Assembly (NCBI GenBank): GCA_048013815.1
Contig: CM106585.1
Location: 1,240,001 to 1,304,000 of the forward strand
Length of the DNA: 64,000 nucleotides
Direction: 5' to 3'
Source of the DNA: Setoptus koraiensis
Taxonomy: Eukaryota > Arthropoda
Below are positions 36,091 through 51,000 of this stretch, one piece after another. The translations under genes were made by a program, and so were the position numbers. How positions within the stretch are numbered: the stretch's first letter is position 1; each line of letters starts with the position of its first letter. The notes under the pieces were generated by a model, which saw only the letters and a list, made by a program, of their open reading frames with translations, was not told the DNA's origin and searched no databases.

Positions 36091-39000
36091 TTTCATTCGT
36101 GTTTGTATTCGTGACGCCATTGGTGCCATTGATGAATCGGTGCGTGCACAAGTGCAGTTGCTTGCGATGATTGCTTGTCAAACTGTGCGATTGCCAAATT
36201 GTCAAGTTCAAACAAATCAACATCCGTTTCTTGTATATCGGTTGTGTGTCGATAATGTCAAACTTGTGCGTGCACAATCTCGCTTTTTGTTGTTAGCTCA
36301 TCTCGACTCAATCATTTCGAAAGAGCGTGGGTGGCAAGCCAAGCAACCGATAACTGTGACTGCTTAATTAGCTAGTTAGTTTCACTGCACTATTGGTGGC
36401 GATTTTTGGGCGCATCCTGGGTCGCGCGCCCAATAATTCATCTCTTGTCCCGTCATCTGTTCTTCTGTCATCTGTCATGTGTTGCGCTGTCAGCTGTTGT
36501 GCTGTCATCTGTTGTCACAGTGGGGCCTATTGAGCCTTCATTAATAGTGTGTCGGCACAGTTATAAGTTGAACACAAATCACCAATTCACCTGTTATATT
36601 GGACCTGTGTATAGTGAGCGTGTTACAGGTTGTGCCAATCAGCTCAACTCACAACTTGTGACTCCCAAGTCAGCCGGCTGTTGTGTGGTTGCGCATTGCA
36701 CACTGACAACAACTGTGCAACAACTGTACAACAACTGTACAACAAAAACAAAAACAGTAGTACACGAATATTGTTTGGCCATTACGACAATTGTTAGATT
36801 TGTTGTTGGAGAATATAAATCATGAGAGGGATTGTGTCACGCTGTTAGTGATCGCTTGCTGTGCCAAGTGTCACACACACACACACTGTGTGACAGAGCA
36901 GGCATATTTGCATAAATAACTTGCTCTTGCTTGGCTATAAGCACGATAAGATTACCTGTGCTGGGCACGCATCTTTGCGTGTTGTCACACATATGACACA
37001 CTTGACAATCGTCATTGTAACTTGTGCACTGGCAACCAATCAGCTTGAATTGTCTAACCAGCAACAATGAACAGCAACAGCGAGTTGACATGTAAATAAT
37101 AACTGTGTTATCACCTTACCTGTATATTGTGTCTGGCGCCTTACCTGGCAGTGGCAGTCACTTTATTGGCGCAACTGCTTGTTTTGCATCTGACAATTGT
37201 GAATATGAAGCCATATATCCAATAATGCTCGTCAGCTGCTTGCATTGGCCGCATTGGCTTGCACTTACTGGCTGGCTGATTACTGGCGATCGAGTCAGTC
37301 GGCGCCCAACTCGATCGATTGCGATTTGGCCAGACGCTCGCTCTCTGTCACCTGTCATGTCATGATTGACGACTCAATCCAACCTACACTGGCCAGTGTA
37401 ATTAAAACACATGCGATGTTGTTGCAAATGCGCTCGCTAAATCCATTTGTGCAAAAATGCAGACTAGATCGTGTCTGACCACTCACCGTTAATTGGCACA
37501 TATTAGTGCCAATGCATTGACGTAATGCCTTTTGGTTTCTTTTGTTGCTGCACACCATCAACTATTACTTTTGTAACTCATTTTGCCGGCTCGCTCGCTC
37601 TCTCGCCACTGAGATACCGCAACCGGAATCAGCGGCATCGAGCAGCATCGAGCAGCGTCGAGCAGCGCCGAGCAACATCTTGCACGGCAACACTCCGACA
37701 AGACAGGTTGCGTCACAAAGAGAGCGAGTCGGGTAATTACTGTTGCTATCGGTACACTTAGGTGTTACAGTTAGTCGCTGGCTTGATCAGTTGCATGGAC
37801 GCTGTATATTATTAGACCAATACAAAGCCGCATCATCTGGCGCCAGATAAATGGGCAACCGCATGTGGTGCTTACATAGAGCGTGATATATGAGATATAT
37901 GAAAATAACATGATAGATACCAACACAAACCATTCATGAATGTGCGCTATGAGTGCCCATCATGTGACGCACAATGTTAATACATGCAATAAGACGCAAA
38001 GCACAGCAAGCAAATCTCATTAACGAATAGCAATAGATGATAATTCAATCACATCCGTTATATTTCCGTTATTATCTATCATTCTGTCACATGTTGCCGC
38101 TGTGTTATTTTGCATAATAATCTCATTATCATCTCATTCCAGGATTAACTAAACTCTCGTTACTTTCACATACAATTGTGACACACTACTTATTAGACTA
38201 CTGGCTGTATGCATGCACACTTCCCATAAACGACCATGCTCACTAACATGCTCACTAGCAAAAACACCGGCTTACCCACTGTCGATAGAGCCTTCGATTT
38301 TTCCATTGTTTCTCTTATTTTAATGATGCTCAACTCTCTCTATTTTAACATATTGTCTGTCAGTTATACCAACCCAAACGAGACAGTCTTGTTTTGTTTT
38401 TTTGTTGCGATTATAACGTCGTCCTACGGCAACAAATAAGTGGCCTCATTATTTATAATATAATATAATGCCCCCTCAATCAACTTACAATCATAATGCG
38501 ACATGATTAACTGGAAATATTTCTCTCTTGCTCGTTCGTTCATTTGTCTTGTTGTGTCGACTTACTGTTACGCCGGTGAAATCAACATTACAATTTGTAG
38601 ATGAAAGTTGAGTTCTCAAACCGATAAAGCTGAACAACAATTTTATTTCGTGACACTAAACAATAACTGAGATCAACGATAACCGAGGGGCGCCAATAAT
38701 GAGACGAGGCATCTCAAATGAAAACAAGGCTCAACCAACCAAGTTGCCAGTGGCTGCCAGTTGAACTCTCAAACACCTAGACGATCGACGGTCAATGGTT
38801 GCACACGGTTTATATATTATATATTTCAACAACAACAATATTGATTGCGACACTGTCGTTGTTTCGTCAAGGGCGTCCAGCCTGTCAAGCGACAATCAAG
38901 TGTTTGTTTTTTAGCAATTGATGCCGGCCAACAACAGTGGTTAGTGTGGTGCCAATTTGATCAAATAATAACATTATATAATAATCGATCATCACCTGAG

Positions 39001-42000
39001 TTATGTGGTCAATTGTCGCCTGCAGACACGACACTTGAGCTACAGCCACTCAAACATACAATCACTGGTATCATACCAGTTGTATCATACAAGTTGTGTG
39101 CGTGAATGTTATTGTTAATAACATTGAATCTCACAAGTAGCCAGCCAAAGATCATTGTTGTCCACTAATAGTCCATTGCTACTGACTAGCTGACTGTCTG
39201 GTTGTTGTTGTTGTTGTTCTTCTTCAACTTTGTTTGCCTAATCGATTTATCTCTCAATTGTCTCTCGTGCACACTCATTGATATTCATATTCACAGTATA
39301 TATATATATATATATATTGTTGATATAATATATACAACGATGTAATGTAATGTGAAGTAAGATGGAGTGATTCGGCAACAAGTTGGGCCAAGGTCGTACC
39401 CAATCTCTAGTGTTTGGGCGACGTCTATTGCTTTTGTTTGCTAGTTGTCGATCATCAAGAGGCTCTCTCTCTCTTTCTGTCTGTGTGTCGATATTATTGG
39501 TTGCGGCTTTCAATGGATATCGAGATCGAGCGACAGACAGAGATTGATCGATTTAAACACACAAGATCGCTGTTGAATAAAATCACCGGTCGTGTGTGTA
39601 TAGCAATGGGCCAAAATAACGGGCGTCTCTCTTTGTGTTCCTTCATTATCATCAAAACCGAGATAACTGCATAGTGCGAGTAAGACGAACACTATTGGAC
39701 AATCAATTGCTCAAGTGGGTGTGCCTGGCATCGTTTAAATCACGACAAACCAGCCAAGTGTCAGGCTCAATTTGAATATGTATCGATATTCTTTGTAAGT
39801 GTTCATTTCAAGCTCTATGATATGCAAATGTGTGTTGTATTGTTGCTTTAATTCAACTACTGTTGTAGTTGCTGTTGTTGTTGGTGGTGGTGTTGTAGTT
39901 GCTGGTGTTGTTGTTGTTGTTGTTGTTGTTGTGGGAGCACGCATTTTACACGTAAGCGCCAGTGTGTGACCTAAGCAAATGAATAATCAAAGAGATATTG
40001 AAATTATAGAAATGAGAATGATATGAGAGCGAAAGTAAAAGAATCGGTCAAAACTAAATCAGATCAAGTAAAGCATTTTTGCGTTTGTTCAAGGGTCAGC
40101 GGGTTGTAGCAAGATAAGCGATCGACGATGGAATTGTTGTTTAGTTAGTAAAAGTTAAAAAGTGACCACCACTCAATGTGTGCGCATGCCACTCCAGTTT
40201 AGTTGTTGGGCTCAGTCTAACAAATAATAATGGCAAAGTTGACCAGTGGCAGAGGTAGCCATTTAGAGACAAACAACCACATGCATTCATGCCATCGACT
40301 CACGCACATACAAACAGATAGACAATTGGAGATATTTTTAAGTGATTGCCAGCAAAAGGGAAGCTCCCAGTGAAAATTCAAATTCACTTCTAATCTTGCT
40401 CGCACTCAAATACCCTGATCAAGCCGATATCAAGATAAAGCCCGACCCTAAACCCCTTGCAGCATGACAAGTTCGGCAGTAGCAAATGATGACCACTGCA
40501 CTAGTTATTATTATTATCTAACCAACCTGTAAGCCACAAACAAGAGATATTCAATTGTTTCTCAATTGTTGTTCGCACAATATATATATTACAATATATC
40601 TATCACAATATATGTAACAGTATGGCACACACTGCTCGATAAGTTGTAGTGCTCACATTATCATTACATGTCGCGCCCAGCTTAGCCCACTGGTCAAACA
40701 GCAACCCAAACAGTTGGCCAGACATACACTGGACAATGGTTTAACGGGGGCCAACAACCCTGGCTAGACAACAGTTCAAGTTTATCTATTTTGCCTCATC
40801 TATTTTTATTGATGAATGTATATATATCTCATTTATCAATATCTTATCTAATGCTACAACAGCAACAGCAACGGCAACAACCAGCACAGCGGGTTCCTTG
40901 CATCCGTTTTCTTGCTTGCTGCAGCCTGCAGCCACTGATGTGTCGCAAAAAGCGCTTGCTGTTATTTGTGGCACTCTGACTGAATTAATCGTCGTAATGC
41001 ATTCAGTTTGTAACATTTTGTCTCTGAATGTGAGACAATTTGCATTCTGGTAACAATCTTATGATCGAATACATTAATTGCATTGATTGGGATAATTTTG
41101 TCAATGAAAGCATCCAAGCACAGTTACGCAAACAGTGCCAGACGTAAGAGAAGAGAACAGAACGGCATAGAACGGAAGAAAAGGAAACACAACGAAACAG
41201 AGCGTGTGTGTTGGAGTAGTATATAATTTTCTAATTGTCGCTTACTGAAAATTATTACCCTTTGTACTTACACAGCAGCAGCAGCAACAACAACAGCAAC
41301 AATTAGCCATTAACTCATAATTCACTCACAAGTCAGCGGTCACTTGTTGCTTGCTTGCGTTGTCGTACTATTGCTGTTTAGTTTTCAATTGCAAGTGTCT
41401 ATATACATTGTACAACGGTGACCACTTCTCATGTGTGTGTGTGTGTGTGCTGATGTGACGCCCAAGCAAATCTATCAATCATCAACAAGTGCAACTTATT
41501 TTTGAGACGCAATATCTCGCCGTTGTTTATGTGTTGTCGTCGTTTCCTCGCTTGCAAGTTGAGAGGCACAAGCACACAAGTTACGCAACAGTTAGTGCGT
41601 TTTGCGGCTTGCTAACTTGTGTTTTGTGTGTGTGTGTGCTGGCAACAACATGACATTACGCAACGTTTTAGTCGTGCATCATAGACAATAAGTGCGAGTG
41701 TGTCCATTGAAGATGACACTTGAGATGGCAACAGAAAAGGCACGCGTATAATTGATTATGTCATTGTTTATCATACACGTGAGCACATACATACACAGTC
41801 AAGTGAAGCGTTGTTGTCATGCCAACAATTGTTCTCTGGCAAGCTCACAATGGCTGGCCCAATGGATTGTGACAACACACGTTATCTGTGATAATGTGTG
41901 TGTGCAAGGTCGATCGGGTGCGCCTAATAACACTCCAGTGATGCGTCACAACTAGTGCTAACGCGTTATTATGTAACAATGGTGATGATTCTAACAAAAT

Positions 42001-45000
42001 GAAAATGAAAAACATAAACAGAAACAGAGACGAGCATTGAAATTAGAGCCACGAGTCTGACCCCAATAATAATTGTAGAATTGGAATTTTCAATATCTAC
42101 TCTCATCTGATCTCAATAGAGGAGACATTACAAACAATTGTGTGAATGTGAGCAAAAAAGTGATGGAAAACAACAATGATAGACAGCTGATGTTCGAGAC
42201 AATTGTTTAGTTTAGACCAATTTCAAAATCTCTGTTTGTGTGCAATATACGACACAAACAGATTATATGCTTGTATATCTCACATTTGTATTTGCATATT
42301 ATGTAACATGTGTGCAACAAGTGTCGACCCAACAAATATATAGCAAATAATATGCCATTTGACCTGTTGTGTTAGCATGATGTCAGAGAGAGAGACACAC
42401 AAGACTTTTGTCATTTGTTGTTAGCCACCAACTAATTGTGTGTCTAAATGGCCACTCAATTAGTTGGTTACAAGCTGTAAAAAATATGCCAACCTTTTGG
42501 AGTACAACGATGGCCTTTCCGATGCAACAAGCGTTATTGTGATTTCATTCGAAGCACCAACGAAGCAACGATTCAAAGAGACCGAACAAGAACAGAAGAA
42601 GCTTTTTAAGAGTGTGACTGTGTTGCCGCTATAACAGTTTGAGAGAGAACGCGAATAAAAAGATTCAACGTTCTTGCCTCTTGTGTCTGTGTGAACCAAT
42701 GGATAATCAGCTGATTTTGGCGAGCTTGTTGTTGTTGGCTAGTGTCGGTTGGTTGTTAACAACACGACGACCCCGACTCGCCAAGCAACTGGATAAGCGA
42801 CCGAGCATGATTAGCAAGTCTGTGAGTGTGTGTGTGTGTGCAAAAGGTTTAGTAATAAAACGAATGGTCAAAATCTGAGAAATTAACTCTATTTTTGTAC
42901 CAGTGCAACGATGATATACCAACGACGTAATAGTGTGTGTATTCTTAGCCCTCGGAGCGAGATTCGAAGAGAGAGAGAGCGAGAGAGAGAAAAAACTAGA
43001 ATGAGGCTTCTCTCGAATGGAATCGCATTGATTATTGCCGTTGCATATCTACTGTTGCGTCTGGGTATTCTCATTACCGTTGTTGTTGTTGTTGTTGTTG
43101 TTGTTGTTGCTGCTGCTGCCGTTGTTGCTGATGCTGCTGCAATGGCAAATAACAATGGCAGCAGAGTAAGCCAGTTGCAGCGCCGGGCAGCTGCATCTGA
43201 AATCTGCATGAATCTGAAAACTGTAAAATGAAAAATGAAAAAATGCGAGTTGCAGCGTAATGCACAAACTGACCACTGAGCATCACGCTGTTTTAGGTGC
43301 CACTAATGTCAAGATTAATGGCATCAATATCATTTATTACGCTGTTTCTTTGCTGTTGTTGTTACTACCAGTAGTGATAGTAGTAGATGTGTGGTGTTAG
43401 ATTGGTTGCCACCTTCGTATGCTAATGAGCTACTCGCCATAACAACAACACTTTCGCAACAACACCACCACCAACAACAACAAGTGCGTGCCCTGTACAT
43501 CACACACTAACACTGGCTTACATACTAACTGACCACTTGACTAACTGACCAACCGGCACACACACAAACTCAATAATAATCCGTGTGATTGACTATTGCC
43601 AACTATAATCTGCACATTGCATTTGCCTAGACTTCATCGCAAATAGCAATAGCATCTTACAGCTTTCAGAATTGCCCCAAAGTCGCCATCGTGGATTTAG
43701 TTCGTGTTCAACAACATGACACACACACCAACAAACACTAACTAACTGACCAACACTCACTAACTAGCTAGCCAACTAACTAACTAACTAACCGACTAAC
43801 TAACTAACCAACTATTCAACTAAATAACCAACTGACTGACTGACTGACTGACTGACTGACTGACTGACTAACACTCAGACAAGCAAAGCAATCTCGCGAC
43901 CCATGAACATTTGCATAAAACGATTAATTATTCATCAGCACCATCACTGATGTGCTATATTCATCAGCATGAGTTTGGGCATCAACAACAGCGACAACAA
44001 CAGCAGCAACAGCAACAACAGCAACAACAGCAGCAGCAGTGTAAGTTGTATGAAATTGAGGATCATTGATAATCACTGCCATTGATGTTGCGTCATTCGT
44101 ATATTCGTTTGAATGTGTGTGTGTGTGTGTGTGTGCGCTAGTTGACCACTGTGTGCAATTTGATTGACTGAAAACACTCTTGAGACGGCCATTGGGCCAA
44201 CGAAAAAAGCCGATGACCCCTCTGCTCATGTTGTTGTTGGTGGTGATGCGGTTAATGGTCACGTTTTGACAGCATCACTTCGGAGAGAATATGCAAAAAA
44301 GAGCACGCAAAAGGGTCAGCGATAATAATAATAATGAGTTGGCACCAATGACACAACACTTGCAACAATCGTCACTAGGTGCAATACTGGTGCAAACACA
44401 TTGGACAGGCTGTGTTGGCAGCATCATTACGATGCGTTTGATGTTGATTGAAATGTTTGTTGTTTGTCGTTTGGTGCTTCGTTTGTTTTCAGTTGAATCC
44501 GATGATAATCAACGAGACACTCGTTCGTTCGAGTGATTTAATGAATCACTGCAATTCAGTATCTGGCACTAGTTCAGCCAGTCAGTCTGTTTATTATCAT
44601 ATTATAACAACGCCAACCGCTGACCAGTTCGGCCGGAGCTCGATAATGAGCGCGCCAGAAAATTGAATTAATAACAACAGGGGGTCTTGACGTTAACATT
44701 AACGGTGTCGCTTATGCATGCAGCATAATGTGTCTTGTGTGCTTGCAAACAACAACAACTGCTACTGACAGCGACAGGTGCATGTGTCAGATATTTGCAC
44801 AAGTGTTGGCATAGTGACACGACCGACGCATCTCTTACACTGTCTCGTCATCCCTGTCAGCTGATTGATGTGTGTGTGTGTGTGTGTGTTGGTTGGATAG
44901 CTAGCCAGAATATGAGTGGAATGGCTAGCAAAATTAACAGTATCAGTTGATCGATTTGGGTGCTGATTGGCGTTGTTGCGTAACAACACACCATCGATGC

Positions 45001-48000
45001 AAGATAAAATTGCACAATATCTTACACTGTCAATGCACATGATATTGTAAGCGCGTATTAATGATTGTAGTTGAATGATCACAACAGTAACGGTTATTAG
45101 CCAGTTGAACAAAAACAAGACAACAATTGCATGTTTGCCTCTGACACCAACTAACAACAAATAAACGAACACGCAAATTGACTTGTCAATAAACTTGTTG
45201 CATGTTGGACAAGATCAAAATAACAAGATTATTCAAATCACATTTAATTCATCACAATTTATTTGTTGTTATTGCCACTTGATGAGGGTTAGCGTTGCGC
45301 AATAAATCATTCATTTCACATGTTCACATCATCGGCGAGTTTCAGTTGCCCGCTTTCATTGCTTCTATGGCATGGAATATCTATAGTGCAGAGAGAGAGA
45401 GAGAGAGAGAGAGAGTCTATTTATAGAGTTGTACACACAAGTTAATCAAGTGGGAAAATCTCAATGCTTGTCTCACACATAACTGTACTCTCTCTGTAAT
45501 GGCCCGAAATAACACTTAAATTACGTCACTGTTCCACCACTAACACCAACACTAACACTGTGTGTGTGTGTGTGTTTCCTGAGTGACTGTTCCCCCATTA
45601 TTAATTTCATTTATTTTCATCCCCTCATTACTGCTATCTTAATGCTTTGTTACGTGGGTGTTCAATTGAGATGTCATTTTGCCTAGAGATGAACTATTAC
45701 ATATGTTACGTCATTGGCACTGTTTGTTGGGCTGCCGTTTTTTTTTGATGCGCTTGTGACTAGTTTGTATAAACTATTCACTTTGCATTGCTACTTATGC
45801 TATGTAGTGGCTAACGCTGCACTTGTTTATCATCAGCAGGCTCTTCTTTTTCTACTTTTATTATTTAATTGTGTATGTATGTTGGCTAGTTTTAGTTGCC
45901 TAGTAGAGTTGTCAATTACCAATAGTCAATTTGACGTTTTTTTGACTTGTTTTGTTGTTGTCCATACAAAGCAACAGTCAGTGTCCAGTCCGCCTTTGTT
46001 GTTAGTGTCTCGCCATTTGTGGTTGTTGTTGTTGTTGTTGCTGTCCGTTGTTCTCTTGTTCAATTGGTTTGTTACAATATGGTCAGTTTGTTAAACTTAC
46101 AGCGTGTCACAGCCAGTATGTTTGTTGACCAAATAGCAGGCGTTGAATTGAAATAGTCAATTGTAATAGTTGTGCCAGAAACACTGCACACTTTTCAACA
46201 GCACGCAATCTATTAATTAAGCAATTAAACACTTGAATTAGACATTTGCATATCGACCTGTGGACACACATGACATTATGTGGCAGCTAGGAAGTTGTCA
46301 TTGGGTCGCATCGAATCGCTTACTCCATGATGACATGAATGGTCCAGTTCAATTATAACAAAAACTAAGGTATCATCATCTCATTCACTTTTAATACATC
46401 AACAATATTATATGTAAATGTCACAACAACAAAACACAACGCGCACAAAGCCAACCAATTACAATTCTAATTTGCTACTCATTACATAATACTATTGCTA
46501 TCTACAACACTTGTCATTATAAACACTAACTCGGCCTCGTTTTGTCCGAACATCTTTCATTGGCATTTGTTTAGCTGGTCCGTTTGAAATCTAGTGAATG
46601 GTCATCATTTGTAATATGTCGTATTGTTGTTGTGCTTAAGTTGCATAAGTATATAAGCAGAACAATTGTAATTGTCATTTCCTCATTTGCTTTCAGCTCT
46701 GTCTGTTCATTACTTTTTCATTATTATTATTATTACTTTATACTTTACATTTTTGTAATTTGCAGACTGACACGCACATTCATTTATTCATTCATTTCGC
46801 AGCAATCACCTGTATGCTAGTGTGTGCGTGTGTGTAGCGTGTGTAATATGGCTCAATCAGTCCAGCCAACAACTGACCAATTGAACGGATTGGCCTCTTA
46901 TTGCATCATGCGATTTGAATGTTGAGAATGTTGTTGCTTTGAGCAGAAAAGAGAGCGACAGCTCCTTCTAGTGACAGTGCTGCAACAGTTTTTGCCGCTC
47001 TCGCTCTTTGTCTCTCACGGGTCAGTCTTTTGTTGTCGTTGTTGTCGTTGTTTTCGTTGTCTTTTGTTGTAATTAACGCTTTTAGCCAGATTAGATTTGT
47101 TATGATGCGATCGCACAGCTAATAAAATTGGCATCTCGCTTACGAGAGCTAACCAAATGCGAGCAATCGCTCGCTCACAGTGCGATGTCAGTGCGATAAT
47201 GGAGACAATAGTGGCCTAATGAGCAGCACAAAGTCACACAATAATCTGTCACAACCATTATAGCAAACACTCGCATGATAATAATGATATGAAGTATCAC
47301 CGAAAATGGCCAGGCATAAATTGAAACAACCATACAACTCTCACTCTCTCAAATCTGGTAGCTCAATAACTCAATAAATAAGCCTCTTCCTCTTGGAAAG
47401 CAATTTGTTTGTCTCTGTTGTTGTTGTTGTTGTTGCTGTTGTTGCTGTTGTTGTTGCTGCTGCTGCCGTTGTTGTCAATGACCTAGCAACGATAACGGGC
47501 AACCACCAGCCGACAATTGACTGCGAACAGCTGATAATTAACAAAGACTGACAGGGCTAAAATCAACACGCTAATAACAACGCTAAAAATATGTTATAAT
47601 AACTCGACTACTTTTGAGATTGCATACACATGAAATAACTGATGAGATGATGTAATCACATTGTGAATCATCATGAACGTCATAAATGTAATAAGCAAAA
47701 AACAAAAATATCGTTGCTCATTGATCAAAGAACAAGATCAAATCTAATCTGTTTGTAATAACTGTATTAGTAATAGGTCTGTTTATTTGAGCCATTGACT
47801 CGGTCAGCTGTTCGGCTGGCCAGACAGAAGACAAGTGAGCGAGTTGTGCATTTATCCGGCTTCATTCTGGCCACTAGCTGATTGACAGATCGCAACATGA
47901 ATGATATGTGCTCACAAATGCAATGAACGGGTCGCAGCAACTTTTATTGATGCTGCCTGGTCAGTAGATCAAGCCGAACTGGTCACTTAACTACTGTTGC

Positions 48001-51000
48001 CAGATATTGGTTCGTTCCACCTGCTGATTGAGACAAAGCAAGCGAGTTGTCGTCCTTTTATATGCAATTGTTTTCACTGAGCTTATTAGCTAACTGTTGT
48101 TTGCTCTTGCCAAGCCACCTTTTGTTTGTTTGTTTGTTTGTTAGCCTGGTTGTTTGTTTGTCTCACTGTTTGTCTGCCTGTATATTTGTTTGTTTATTCG
48201 CTCTAAATTTCACCAACTGCTGCCCACCAAATGTTGCCACTGACCAAATATAGTTTGTTAGAGCATCATAATCATGGTTGCATTTCCTGTCTACTGAAAC
48301 GGCCACAAATACCTTAGCTGTGAGTGTATGCAAACAGTTATTGCATAAAAAAGTATACATACCGTTAAACTTGATTACACCAGTCAGGTGAATAACGGTA
48401 TTTATAAAATGTGTATGGCCCATTAATGGTCAAGCGAGCGGCTATAAAACACACACACACAATCAAAATTGGTTGATGCTGTGAACACAGACAAACAAAT
48501 ATCGCCAAGCGACGCATCTAAAAAGCAAGTAAAGACGACAGTCCAACGGCTTCTTCTAGCTACATTCGTACTGTTGAGAGATGCAAAGGACAAACATTAA
48601 CATAGATAGCCAATTAAATGTCTTCTATCCTATTAACACAATTGATTGTTAGCGGAAGCGACATTAGTTAGTGTCGTCAGTGTGTCAGTGGCAGCTTGTC
48701 ATTTATTTGTCTGTTGACCTGTTGATGGTGAGAGTAGCGACTATCTCAAATTAAAATGATGATGATGATTCATTGTTGATTGTTTGAGCGTGTTTAATGA
48801 GTTCTCGCCGAAGTTGGTTCTTTAGACAAACACTCAACAGACAAAATGTAAAACTCTTGTTGTTTCTGTAGCAGCAAGTTTTATGAAAGTGGGCGCCATA
48901 ACGAGCAACGAGACCTGACAAAATATGACCGATAGAGGGACAGAGCGAGAGATAAAGTCTGAAAGACGATGGAGCACAGGAAACAATAAATAAATTGTGC
49001 TGTGATAATCAATCAAAATGACGCTCATAGATAACGCAACCATGCTAACACAACACACACACACACACCGTCATGACTGAAAGACAAATTAATTACATTC
49101 TTAATTATGATTATCATTATTGCTGTTGCTATTATTATTGTTTGCAATTTGACACAGCCCCCAGATAAGACGGTTGAGATGGATAATAGCAGACATGAAA
49201 GATTTCATTATGGCTATCTTTAGACACATCCGCTGCAATCAATAGTTGTGACGATCAATAGATGGCTTGAGTTCTCCAAATTGGCCTGTGTGTCCAAAAT
49301 GTGAACATTTCAATTGGCCAGCTCGAAATGAGCGCCTTGTTTGAGTGTAAACAAGCCAGATAATAAGTAGAAAATGGCAATAATGAAGCCATCGGATAAA
49401 GTTAGGCAATCGCGTGCTAATTACTCTCTGGCTTCTCTATTTTTGTTGTTTATCTGTGCTGCTGCTGTCAGATATTTGACGCGTTGTGTGTTTATAGCGT
49501 AAAGTCAACAAACACACAACAATCGTATAACAATTGTCTGCTTGGCTCTTGTTTGTTTGTAGGCACAACAACCAGGCAACTTGAGATAAAACTGACAGAA
49601 TATAAAATGTAAGGCAACTATCATTTTTCGATTGTCAGTTAGTCGGTGTGGTCGCAGCGCTAATTGGCCGTCATGTCTCACGAAGAAAAGCGGCCAATCA
49701 GCTGACAGAGTGACAGTTGGGCAGGCAAACAAGGAGCCAGGTGTTTTAATAGCCAGCAACAACAACAACAACGACAACAACAACAGCAACAACGACAACG
49801 ACAACAGCAACAACAACAACAACAACAACGACAACAAGTGGCAAGACAATGCAAACATAAGGTGCTATTTGCAACCTGTGAGGTCTATTTATTTGAGAGT
49901 TGATTGGCCCATAGAGAAGAATATTGACAAACAACTTTCACTTGTTGAGCTCGAGTCTCGAGAGCTAAAAGAGGAAATGTCTCTCTGTGTGCTTGTTGAT
50001 AATAATCGATATTGTTTGTTTGTTAACAATAATTGTTAATAATAATTCTGTCCATTGCTGGCTGCGCGAGTCGACTGCTGGTGTCTCACATGTCGACAAT
50101 ATTGCAGCAACCATAAACACAAGTGAAAAGCCAAAAAGAATACTTATTGCTAATAAGTTAATAGCCACAAATGTTAGTGCCTCTACCTGCGCCCACCTGT
50201 ACTGATCTCAAGTGTATCTTTGTGGCCATTGACACACAGTTATGACTAGACTCATAATAAATGGTCGTAAATAAACTCAAAATAGCGATTATTTCCCACA
50301 AATATAATATGATTTTGATCTCTATCGTATCACTATGGTGTCTGCAGTGAAAATATGCTAGTGTTAGCTTGAAATGAATGCATCCCGTAACAAGTGTCAA
50401 TCATATTTGTATGTCTAATTAATAACGAGCGACACTTAAGCGTAGACATGGGATCCCTGTAATGACTCTTGATTTAAGCTGCAGTTATCGTTAATTGTTC
50501 CCTCCAAAATAAGACTATTCGAGGTCGCTTTTTTCACAAATACATCGCTAGCTTGTCTCGGATAAGGCAACCTTCAATAGCCATTCAATGGCTGTTCAAT
50601 TCTTAAATTCTCATAATTCTTCAAATATCAGCATTGAGCCGAACAATTAAAACCAGTCCAACGAATGCTGCAATTATTCTTTGCACGGCAAAATGCAAAA
50701 TTCTCAAAGTAGCTTACAGTTGTAGTAGTCATTTATTGTCCATAAATGCACATTGTTAATGTGCACATACTCATAGATTCTCTCACATTCTCAACTATTA
50801 TTTCTCTGAGAATTATTGTAAAATCTTGAGAAGAATTAAATCTCAACTCTTATCTTGTCAGCTATTTCAACGGTTGTTCAAATTGAATCCATTTCATTGC
50901 ATCCAATGGCTTCGCTTGTTTGCTTAGCGAACTCGCTTGTTGATTGTGCAATCTAGTAAACGCGAAACTATTCTACAAGTGGCCCATTATAAATCTCAGC

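Noticed and set aside
36406-36825. 139-codon hydrophobic open frame in the giant intron
   Set aside because: It starts at TTG, has no splice context or family motif, and lies in repeat-rich sequence.
43735-43870. CTAA array as telomere-like repeat
   Set aside because: Arthropod telomeres use TTAGG. This is a four-base repeat that turns into CTGA.
45714-46094. 126-codon Leu/Val-rich open frame
   Set aside because: It starts at TTG, and its composition reflects TTG/GTT repeats read in frame.
49505-49858. 117-codon poly-Leu frame on the minus strand
   Set aside because: It is a translation of the CAA/CGA microsatellite at 49755-49837.
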